From contig JAHBZM010000001.1 in NCBI GenBank assembly GCA_019635435.1, positions 4,278,001 through 4,342,000 on the forward strand: a stretch of 64,000 nucleotides of DNA. The letters are read 5' to 3'. This stretch comes from Ramlibacter sp. (GTDB lineage: Bacteria; Pseudomonadota; Gammaproteobacteria; Burkholderiales; Burkholderiaceae_C). Shown here in pieces: positions 55,502-62,608 of the stretch. Under the pieces are notes generated by a model. The model saw nothing but the letters and a program-made list of their open reading frames with translations, did not search any database and was not told where the DNA came from. A program made the position numbers and the translations under genes. Position 1 is the first letter of the stretch, and each line of letters opens with the position of its first letter.

Positions 55502-56481
55502 GGCAGCTTGATCTCCGTGTCGCGCGCGAACGGCCACTTGCGGTTGATGTCGTTCACCAGGCTCTCGATCTTGCGCAGGTTGGCCTCGACCTCGTTGCGC
55601 AGGCTGCCCAGGTCGGCCGTGGCCACGCGCGCGTTGGCGCCCACGGCCTGGGCCTCGACCAGCACCGCGTCCATCTTCTTCAGGCTGTTGCGGGTGTCGG
55701 CCAGCAATTCATTGACCTGGCCCACGGCGGCCTTGACGTCGCGCATCACGCCGTCGGGGCCGAACACCTGCGCATCGGCCTTGCCGGCCAGGCCATCGGC
55801 CTTGAGCACCAGGCCATCCAGGCGGGCCAGCAAGGCATTGGCGCGGTCCAGCGCCACGCTGATCTTGGCGGCATCGTCACCAGCCACCATGCCCAGCGCG
55901 CCGCGCGGGCCCTTGAGCTTTTCGGTCGCGCTTTGCAGGTTGGCCAGGGTCGCGCCCAGGGCTCCGTCCTCCGAGGTCAGGGCATTGAGGTTGTCCAGCA
56001 GTTCCTTGGTCGACGCAATCACCTTGGGGATTTCGGCCGTGGTGTCGCCACGCAGCACGGTACGCACCGCGCCGTCTTCCAGCGGCGGGTCGGTCAGCAG
56101 GCCGGTGTAGGCGCGGATGTTGGTGTTGCCCAGCACGCCGCGCACCAGGGTGAACACGCTGGACTTGCGCAGCCAGTGCGCGTCCTTGGTTGGCACATCC
56201 ACCAGGATGCGCGCATTGCCGTCCTCGGCCAGCTCAATCCGCCGGACCCGGCCAATGGGAAAGCCCGAGAACGTGAGGTTCATGCCCACCACCACGCCCT
56301 CGGAGTCATCGGACATCAGCACCAGGCGCTGCGTGGCTTCGAACGCGCCGCGCGCATACAGCAGGTACAACGTGGACGAACCCACCAGCAACACCATGAA
56401 CACCAGCAACAGCAGCGCCTTGAACTCCACGTGGGCGACCGGCCGCAGGGCGTCGTCAGAAGGCGTTTCAGGTTCTTTCAT
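55498..56481 (-). CDS. MCE/MlaD-domain protein
   Basis: This 327-aa protein has one N-terminal membrane helix (FKALLLLVFMVLLVGSSTLYLLY, residues about 25-45), then an MCE domain (LVLMSDDSEGVVVGMNLTFSGFPIGRVRRIEL, residues about 55-140), and a long coiled-coil C-terminus (DRANALLARLDGLVLKADGL and onward). This is the single-MCE architecture of MlaD-like lipid-binding components of trans-envelope transport. The start at 56481 is MKEPETPSDD; the upstream frame begins with a non-standard TTG. It lies 5 bases after the permease gene. No MlaB/MlaC gene follows. Confidence 0.9.
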   Translation of the reverse strand: MKEPETPSDDALRPVAHVEFKALLLLVFMVLLVGSSTLYLLYARGAFEATQRLVLMSDDSEGVVVGMNLTFSGFPIGRVRRIELAEDGNARILVDVPTKDAHWLRKSSVFTLVRGVLGNTNIRAYTGLLTDPPLEDGAVRTVLRGDTTAEIPKVIASTKELLDNLNALTSEDGALGATLANLQSATEKLKGPRGALGMVAGDDAAKISVALDRANALLARLDGLVLKADGLAGKADAQVFGPDGVMRDVKAAVGQVNELLADTRNSLKKMDAVLVEAQAVGANARVATADLGSLRNEVEANLRKIESLVNDINRKWPFARDTEIKLP

Positions 56482-56486
56482 GGGGC

Positions 56487-57290
56487 TCAATAGTAGTTGC
56501 CCACCAGCGAGGCCACCTCGATCAGCAGCAGCACCGCGAACACGCGCACCAGCACCTGCAGTTCGGCGCTGGTGCGGCTCCCGACCGCCACCACCGGGTA
56601 CAGGCCCGAGGCCATGGGCATCAGCGACACGGCCAGGCTGAAGAACAGCGTCTTGAGCACGAACACCAGGGTCACCGCGGGATTGAAGACCTGGCCAAAC
56701 ATGCGCGTGTAGCCGGGCAGGCCGGCCCAGCTGAAACCATAGACCGCCAGATAGGCCAGCACCATGGCCACCACGCAGCTCAGCGCCGCCAGCGTGACGG
56801 TGGAGAACACGCCCGCCACCACGCGCGGCAGCAGTTCACGCCCCACCGGGTCAATGCCCTGGCGCCGCAGGGCGTCCAGCGCGCCCGAGCGGCGCATGCG
56901 GGCCAGCTCGGCGCCGTGCGGCAGGGTGCAGCGCAAGGCCACGAACAGCGCGGCCGTGAGCGGGATCAGCTCCAGCACCAGCACGCGGATCACCATCTCC
57001 AGCGCGTACTGCGACAGCCCGTAGCTGAGCGCGGTGACCACCACGATGCGCGTGAGCACCAGGCTGATCAGCGCGCACAGCACGGTGAACCAGCCCAGCA
57101 GCGGCGCCGTGTCGAGGTAGATGTGGCGGGCCATGGCGGTGCGGTTCTCGCGGTGGTAGCTCGACGGCGACAGCACCAGCACCAGGATCAGCGCGCCAAA
57201 GTGCGCCATGCGCCAGCTCGCCTGCGCCCAGCGCCAGGGCGCGCGCGCGGCATGGCTCAGGGAGTGGGTGACCTGGGGCAGGGGCGTCAT
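56487..57290 (-). CDS. MlaE-type ABC transporter permease
   Basis: This 267-aa permease of the MlaE/YrbE family probably moves phospholipid at the inner membrane. Five to six helices are present; the core is MARHIYLDTAPLLGWFTVLCALISLVL, the cytoplasmic EMVIRVLVLELIPLTAALFVALRCTLPHGAELARMRRSGALDALRRQGIDPVGRELLPRVVAGVFSTVTLAALS and the C-terminal GLYPVVAVGSRTSAELQVLV. It is the first gene of the operon; the ATP-binding subunit normally beside it is missing here and must come from elsewhere. Confidence 0.9.
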   Translation of the reverse strand: MTPLPQVTHSLSHAARAPWRWAQASWRMAHFGALILVLVLSPSSYHRENRTAMARHIYLDTAPLLGWFTVLCALISLVLTRIVVVTALSYGLSQYALEMVIRVLVLELIPLTAALFVALRCTLPHGAELARMRRSGALDALRRQGIDPVGRELLPRVVAGVFSTVTLAALSCVVAMVLAYLAVYGFSWAGLPGYTRMFGQVFNPAVTLVFVLKTLFFSLAVSLMPMASGLYPVVAVGSRTSAELQVLVRVFAVLLLIEVASLVGNYY

Positions 57291-57406
57291 GAACGGATGA
57301 TACCGACGGACCCTGTAACTGGCGGTGACCCCGGTTGACCTGCGTCAAGGCGGCGGGGCGGCAGGCCGCCTACAGTCTGCCAACCCCTTTTCGCAGACGC
57401 CCCATC

Positions 57407-58234
57407 ATGTCCATTGAACTGTTCCGCAACGAGCATCACGCCTGCCTGATGTTCACCGACCTCATCGAGGAAGACGGCCAGGCCGTCCAGGCCAACCAGT
57501 TCCTGATCGTGGACCATGGCACCGGGGCGGTGATCGACCCGGGGGGCAACCTTGCGTTCAACGAGCTGTTCCTGACCATGTCGCGGCACTTCTCGCCCCA
57601 GAAGCTCAGCTACATCATTGCCTCCCATGCCGACCCGGACATCATCGCCTCGCTGGACCGCTGGATGACCTCCACCCAGGCCCACCTGGTGATCTCGCGC
57701 ATCTGGGAGCGCTTTGCGCCGCACTTCACCAAGGTTGGCAAGACCGAGGACCGGGTGATCGGCGTGCCCGATGCCGGCGGCCGCCTGCCGCTGGGCGACA
57801 GCGAGCTGTGGCTGCTGCCCGCGCACTTCATGCACTCCGAGGGCAACTTCCACTTCTACGACCCGGTCAGCCGCATCCTGTTCACGGGCGACCTGGGCGT
57901 GTCGCTGATGTCGGGCAAGGAGGCCAGCCAGCCCGTGACCGACCTTCAGGCCCACATCCCGCGGATGGAGGGCTTCCACCGCCGCTACATGGTGTCCAAC
58001 AAGATCCTCCGGCTGTGGGTGGCCATGGCGCGCCAGCTGGACATCGCCATGCTGGTGCCGCAACACGGGGCGCCCATCAAGGGCAAAAAAGCCATTCATG
58101 ACTTCCTGGCCTGGATTGAAACCCTGATGTGCGGCGTGGACCTGTTCGATGACCGCGCCTACCAGATCCCCAGCGCACGGATCGACCCGCACAGCCGCCG
58201 CACCACGGCGCGCCTGCAGGCGGTCAACGGCTGA
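57407..58234 (+). CDS. MBL-fold diiron protein, ODP-like
   Basis: This 275-aa metallo-beta-lactamase-fold protein resembles the oxygen-binding diiron protein (ODP) family, close to flavodiiron proteins without the flavodoxin domain. Metal ligands are suggested by SHADPDIIASLDRW, AHFMHSEGNFHFYDP, LFTGDLGVSL and LVPQHGAPI. It could sense oxygen or nitric oxide, or be a reductase needing a partner. The ATG lies 116 bases from the divergent MlaE gene. Its 3' end overlaps the convergent PNPOx-like gene by 11 bases. Confidence 0.87.
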   Translation: MSIELFRNEHHACLMFTDLIEEDGQAVQANQFLIVDHGTGAVIDPGGNLAFNELFLTMSRHFSPQKLSYIIASHADPDIIASLDRWMTSTQAHLVISRIWERFAPHFTKVGKTEDRVIGVPDAGGRLPLGDSELWLLPAHFMHSEGNFHFYDPVSRILFTGDLGVSLMSGKEASQPVTDLQAHIPRMEGFHRRYMVSNKILRLWVAMARQLDIAMLVPQHGAPIKGKKAIHDFLAWIETLMCGVDLFDDRAYQIPSARIDPHSRRTTARLQAVNG

Positions 58235-59189
58235 GCCAGGGGCCCGTGGGGGCCAGCACCGGGGACAGCTCGGCCGCGCTCCAGCGCAGCGGCGAAGCCG
58301 CCGCCAGCCACCTCATGGCCGACACCTCCAGGCGCAGCAGACGCTGGGCGCCCGGATACGCGCGCAGCGCTTCAGGGTCCCAGACGATGCCGGCGCGCGC
58401 GGCCAGTTGCAGCAGGTCACCGGTCGCGTAGTCCATGAACAGCAGGCCGCAACGCGGGTTCAGCGCCAGGTTGCCCAGCGTGTTGAAAAAGTAATTGCCC
58501 ACGAAGTCCGGCACGGTCAGCGAGCCGTCGGCCTCCACGCGCACAAAGCCTGGCTTGCCGCCCCGGTGCGACACGTCCACGCCATGCGCCGCGTCCGCGT
58601 CCAGCGCGGGGTGGGCGGTGGCAATGAAGAAGGTGTCGGCAGCCTCCACCAGGCGCCGCGCCGCTGCGTCAAGCGTGGCGGCCTCCCGCACAGCACCCGG
58701 CGCGGCTGGCCCGGCATACACCGCTTCGCGCGCCTGGATGTATTTGGGGCAGTTGCCAAAGCTCTGGCTGACCTGCACCGTGAAGCCATCGGCATGGGCT
58801 GCGGTGACGATGCCGTTCATGCGGTTGCGCCGGCGCGTGTGGGGCTGGATGCCCAGCAGGCCCAGCGGTGCGCCCGACACCAGGGCTGCGGCCAGCGGAT
58901 CACCGGCCCAGGGCCGCGCCTGCACCGTCAACTGCTGCGGATCGGGCGAACGGGCAAAGCCCGGCGGGCCGGCCAGCACCGACGCCCAGGGCTGCCCGGC
59001 CGCGTCCACGCTGCCCGCCACCACGAACGGCAACAGCTCGAAGAACTGGCGGTGCTGCTCGGGCATGAAGCTGCGGATCACGCGCGGGCCCATGGCGTCG
59101 AGCTGCTCGAACGAGCCCGCGCGCCGCTGCAGCGCCTGCTCGCCCGCGTGAAACGGCCGCTCGATCGGCGGGTAGGCCGCGCCGTTCAT
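58224..59189 (-). CDS. Pyridoxamine 5'-phosphate oxidase-like flavin protein
   Basis: This 321-aa protein has a PNPOx-like split-barrel fold, with FMN-binding-like RSFMPEQHRQFFELLPFVVAGSVDAAGQPWASVLAGPPGF near residues 40-80 and the SFGNCPKYIQARE motif in the middle. The second part has a similar barrel: SHRGGKPGFVRVEADGSLTVPDFVGNYFFNTLGNLALNPRCGLLFMDYATGDLLQL. Such proteins are often near GST-type genes and oxidise unknown substrates. The ATG overlaps the stop of the GST gene (ATGA), so they form an operon. Activity is inferred. Confidence 0.88.
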   Translation of the reverse strand: MNGAAYPPIERPFHAGEQALQRRAGSFEQLDAMGPRVIRSFMPEQHRQFFELLPFVVAGSVDAAGQPWASVLAGPPGFARSPDPQQLTVQARPWAGDPLAAALVSGAPLGLLGIQPHTRRRNRMNGIVTAAHADGFTVQVSQSFGNCPKYIQAREAVYAGPAAPGAVREAATLDAAARRLVEAADTFFIATAHPALDADAAHGVDVSHRGGKPGFVRVEADGSLTVPDFVGNYFFNTLGNLALNPRCGLLFMDYATGDLLQLAARAGIVWDPEALRAYPGAQRLLRLEVSAMRWLAAASPLRWSAAELSPVLAPTGPWLSR

Positions 59190-59809
59190 GCCGCCAGCCC
59201 CACGGGGGAGCGCGCCAGGGGCACAAAGCCCGGTAGCGCCTCGATGCGGGCCAGCCAGGCCCGCACGGCGGGGTAGTCCGAGAGCGACACGCCGCCCTCG
59301 GGTGCACGGGCGATGTAGCCGTAGTTGGCAATGTCGGCCAGCGTGGCTTGCGCGCCCGCCAGAAAGGCCTGGCGCTGCAGTTCGCCCTCCATCACCCGCA
59401 GCAGCGCGTGCGCCCGCGCCACGGCGGGCGCCGGGTCGTCGGGCCGGCCAAACAGCGCGACGGCACGCGCCGCCGCCGGGCCAAACGCCACAGGACCCGC
59501 GGCCACGCTGAGCCAGCGCTGCACCCGGGCGGCCTGCACCGGGTCGCGCGGCAGCCACTGGCCCGGGGCGTGGCGCGCCTCCAGGTACACCAGGATGGCA
59601 TTGGAATCGGCCAGCGTGACGTCGCCGTCCTGCATCACCGGCACCTGGCCAAACGGATTCATGGCCAGAAACGCCGGCGCCTTGTGTTCGCCCCGCGCCA
59701 GGTCCACATCGACCAGCGTCACCGGGACGCCCAGCAGCGACAGGAAAAGTTCAACACGGTGGCAATGGCCCGACAGGGCCATGCGGTAGAGCTTGACGGG
59801 TGATTTCAT
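59186..59809 (-). CDS. Glutathione S-transferase family protein
   Basis: This 207-aa GST has the thioredoxin-fold N-terminal domain: KLYRMALSGHCHRVELFLSLLGV with Ser9/Cys as candidate catalytic residue, NPFGQVPVMQDGDVTLADSNAILVYLE (cis-Pro and glutathione Glu/Ser). The helical C-terminal domain follows (QAFLAGAQATLADIANYGYIAR). The ATG at 59809 was chosen because an upstream extension has no GST sequence. It is divergent from the LysR gene, with the PNPOx-like gene downstream. Confidence 0.93.
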   Translation of the reverse strand: MKSPVKLYRMALSGHCHRVELFLSLLGVPVTLVDVDLARGEHKAPAFLAMNPFGQVPVMQDGDVTLADSNAILVYLEARHAPGQWLPRDPVQAARVQRWLSVAAGPVAFGPAAARAVALFGRPDDPAPAVARAHALLRVMEGELQRQAFLAGAQATLADIANYGYIARAPEGGVSLSDYPAVRAWLARIEALPGFVPLARSPVGLAA

Positions 59810-59851
59810 GTGCGGCCTTGACGGGGAGTTGGGGTGGGAAGGCCCGATTGT

Positions 59852-59900
59852 GTTTAGTTCACCATGGAAGATAAATGGCGCCATTCATAATTCACTAAAC
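59852..59900. promoter_or_regulatory. Candidate LysR operator region
   Basis: Inverted GTTTAGT (59852-59858) and ACTAAAC (59894-59900) flank a perfect palindrome ATGGCGCCAT (59875-59884). It sits in the 114-base gap between GST and LysR genes, where LysR-type regulators usually bind. The T-N11-A half-sites are not clear, so this is tentative. Confidence 0.5.
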
Positions 59901-59923
59901 CGATTAACGGATTAATATGCGGC

Positions 59924-60823
59924 ATGGACAAACTCCGTGCCATGCAGACTTTTGTGCAGATTGCCGAGCAGGGCAGCCTCACGGCGGCGGCGCGTGCGCT
60001 CGAGTCATCGCTGCCCGCCGTGGTGCGCTCGCTCGCGGCCTTCGAGGCGCACCTGGGCGTGCGGCTGTTCAACCGCACCACGCGCCGCATCTCGCTGACC
60101 GAGGAGGGCCGGCGCCACCTGGACAGCTGCCGCCAGGTGCTGGCCGCCGTGGACGACGCCGAAGCCGCACTCACCGCCGGGGCGCGCGAGCCCACGGGCC
60201 ATCTGCGGGTGACCGCACCGGTACTGTTTGGCCAGATGTACGTGGCGCCGGCCGTCACGCGCTTTGTGCAGAAACACCGCAAGATGCGCTGCAGTGTGGT
60301 GCTGCTGGACCGGGTGGCCAACCTGCTCGAGGAAGGGCTGGACGTGGGCATCCGCATCGGCCCGCTGGAAGACTCCTCGCTGGTGGCGAAGCCGCTGGGG
60401 CAGATCCGCCGCGTGGTGGTGGCCAGCCCGGCCTTTCTGCGCCGCCACGGCACGCCGGCCCACCCGCGCGAGCTGCTCGACGCCAACTGCGTGCGCATGG
60501 CCTTTGGCCCGCCCACCTGGGGGACTTTCCATGACGAGGGAAAATCCTTTCGCCTCGCGGTCAAGGGCAACCTGGACTTCAACCATGTGTTGCCCGCCGT
60601 GCAGGCCTGCGCCGACGGCGCGGGCTTTGGCATGTTCCTGTCTTATCAGGTGGCGCCGCTGGTGGCGCAGAAACGCCTGAGAATCGTGCTTGAAAGATTC
60701 GAGCAGCCTGCGCGACCCATCAGCGTGATCTACCCCCACGCGCGGCTGCTGCCCGCGCGCACACGCGCCTTCATCGACTGGATGCGCGATGAACTCAAGG
60801 ACCTTGCGGCCCTGAAAGGATGA
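59924..60823 (+). CDS. LysR-family transcriptional regulator
   Basis: This 299-aa regulator has an N-terminal winged helix: MQTFVQIAEQGSLTAAARALESSLPAVVRSLAAFEAHLGVRLFNRTTRRISLTEEGR. The substrate-binding domain covers residues about 90-295 (GHLRVTAPVLFGQMYVAPAVTRFV). It resembles the subgroup that controls GST/thiol or aromatic genes. It is divergent from GST and overlaps no gene; glutathione reductase starts one base after it, probably on the same transcript. Confidence 0.94.
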   Translation: MDKLRAMQTFVQIAEQGSLTAAARALESSLPAVVRSLAAFEAHLGVRLFNRTTRRISLTEEGRRHLDSCRQVLAAVDDAEAALTAGAREPTGHLRVTAPVLFGQMYVAPAVTRFVQKHRKMRCSVVLLDRVANLLEEGLDVGIRIGPLEDSSLVAKPLGQIRRVVVASPAFLRRHGTPAHPRELLDANCVRMAFGPPTWGTFHDEGKSFRLAVKGNLDFNHVLPAVQACADGAGFGMFLSYQVAPLVAQKRLRIVLERFEQPARPISVIYPHARLLPARTRAFIDWMRDELKDLAALKG

Positions 60824-60824
60824 A

Positions 60825-62192
60825 ATGCAGGAACCAGATTTTGACTACGACCTGTTCGTGATCGGTGGCGGCAGCGGCGGCGTGCGCGCCGCGCGCATGG
60901 CGGCGCAGCGCGGCGTGCGCGTGGCGCTGGCCGAGGCGGGCGCGCTGGGCGGCACCTGCGTGAACGTGGGCTGCATCCCCAAGAAGATCTACAGCTACGC
61001 AGCCCACTATGCCGAGGCCTTTGAAGAGGCGGCTGGTTTTGGCTGGGACCTCGCGCCGGCGCGCTTTGACTGGGCGCGGCTCAAGGCCAACCGGGCCCTG
61101 GAGATCTCCCGGCTCAATGGCGTCTATGCCAACCTGCTGGCCAGCGCCGGTGTCACGCGGTTCACAGGCTGGGCCGAACTGGCCGGCCCCCACACGGTGC
61201 GCATGGGCGAGCAGAGCTGGCGCGCCAGGCACATCCTCGTGGCCACCGGCGGGCGGCCCGAAGTGCCCGACCTGCCCGGGCGCGAGCATGTGATCACGTC
61301 CGACGACATCTTTGACCTCGAGCCCTTCCCGGCCCGCCTGGTGGTGGTGGGCGGCGGCTACATCGCCTGCGAGTTCGCCTCGATCTTCAACGGCCTGGGC
61401 GCGCAGGTCACACAGCTGTACCGCGGCGAGCAGGTCCTGCGCGGCTTTGATGACGATGTGCGCCACTTCGTGGCGGCCGAGATGGCCAAGACCGGCGTGG
61501 ACCTGCGGCTGAACACCGACGTGCAGTCCGTGCAACGGGCCGCGGGCGGCCTGCAGGTCACGCTCAAGGACGGCCAGGTGCTGCAGGCCGACGCGGTGCT
61601 CTACGCCACGGGCCGCAGCCCCAAGGTCAGCGGCATCGGGCTGGAGGCCACCGGCGTGAAGCAGGGCAAGGGCGGCGCCATTGTGGTCAACGACGACTAC
61701 CAGACCTCGGTGCCCTCCATCTATGCGCTGGGTGATGTGACCGCGCGCATCCAGCTCACACCGGTCGCGCTGGGCGAGGCCATGGTGCTGGTGGACCACC
61801 TGTTTGGCAGCGGCCAGCGCAAGCTGGGCTACGACTTCATTCCCACCGCCGTGTTCACGCACCCCAACATCGGCACCGTGGGCTACACCGAGGCCCAGGC
61901 ACGCCAGAAATTCGGGCAGGTCACCGTGTTCAGCAGCGAGTTCAGGCCGCTCAAGCACACCATGTCGGGCAGCACGGAGCGCTCGCACATGAAGCTCGTG
62001 GTCGACACCGCGAGCGACCGCGTGGTCGGCCTGCACATGGTGGGGGCTGACGCCGGCGAGATCGTCCAGGGTTTTGCCGTGGCCATGAAAGCCGGCGCGA
62101 CCAAGGCGGTGTTCGACGCCACCGTGGGCATTCACCCCACGGCGGCCGAGGAGTTCGTGACCATGCGCACGCCGGTCAGCGTGCCCGCCTGA
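60825..62192 (+). CDS. gor: Glutathione-disulfide reductase
   Basis: This 455-aa FAD flavoprotein reduces glutathione disulfide with NADPH. The FAD fold is VIGGGSGGVRAARMAAQRG; the redox-active disulfide is GGTCVNVGCIPKK; the NADPH fold is VVVGGGYIACEFASIFNGLG; the FAD-ribose site YALGDVTARIQLTPVAL; and the C-terminal His-Glu pair is in VGIHPTAAEEF. The length fits. It follows the LysR gene by one base and is convergent with a small unknown gene. Confidence 0.96.
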   Translation: MQEPDFDYDLFVIGGGSGGVRAARMAAQRGVRVALAEAGALGGTCVNVGCIPKKIYSYAAHYAEAFEEAAGFGWDLAPARFDWARLKANRALEISRLNGVYANLLASAGVTRFTGWAELAGPHTVRMGEQSWRARHILVATGGRPEVPDLPGREHVITSDDIFDLEPFPARLVVVGGGYIACEFASIFNGLGAQVTQLYRGEQVLRGFDDDVRHFVAAEMAKTGVDLRLNTDVQSVQRAAGGLQVTLKDGQVLQADAVLYATGRSPKVSGIGLEATGVKQGKGGAIVVNDDYQTSVPSIYALGDVTARIQLTPVALGEAMVLVDHLFGSGQRKLGYDFIPTAVFTHPNIGTVGYTEAQARQKFGQVTVFSSEFRPLKHTMSGSTERSHMKLVVDTASDRVVGLHMVGADAGEIVQGFAVAMKAGATKAVFDATVGIHPTAAEEFVTMRTPVSVPA

Positions 62193-62456
62193 TCAGACCA
62201 GCACCTCGGCGCCGGGGCGCACGATGGGCGCCTGGTGGGTGTCGTCGGGGGCCAGGTAGACCGTCTTGCGGTCGATCTTGCCGTCCCAGGCCGCGAGTTC
62301 GGCGCTGGCGCTGCGGATCACGGCGCGGTCCAGCGGGTGGCATTCGCGGTTGTCCAGCTTCTTGAGTGACTTGGAACGGGCGATGGCCGCCTGCACGCGT
62401 TGGGGCTCGACCATCAGGGCAAACGGGTTGGCCGAGGACAGGGTGGCGGTGCTCAT
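62193..62456 (-). CDS. Conserved hypothetical small protein
   Basis: This 87-aa soluble protein abuts the gor stop codon without a gap and is convergent with it. It has basic helices (QRVQAAIARSKSLKKLDNRECHPLDRAV) and a C-terminal beta-like end (TVYLAPDDTHQAPIVRPGAEVLV). RBS AAGGAA precedes the ATG by 6 bases. No family recognised. The short sequence with good RBS argues for a real gene. Confidence 0.7.
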   Translation of the reverse strand: MSTATLSSANPFALMVEPQRVQAAIARSKSLKKLDNRECHPLDRAVIRSASAELAAWDGKIDRKTVYLAPDDTHQAPIVRPGAEVLV

Positions 62457-62608
62457 GTCGGATTCCTTGCAGAAGTTGTGTTGGCTTGGAGCGACTGTAG
62501 GCAGGTGCCCCGGGGGCGCGGAGTCGGTTGACGGCGTTACCGCTTGTAGGCATTTGGCTGACACGGCCACAAACCGCCGCAAAACGTGAGGCATTGCACA
62601 ATGTGTGC

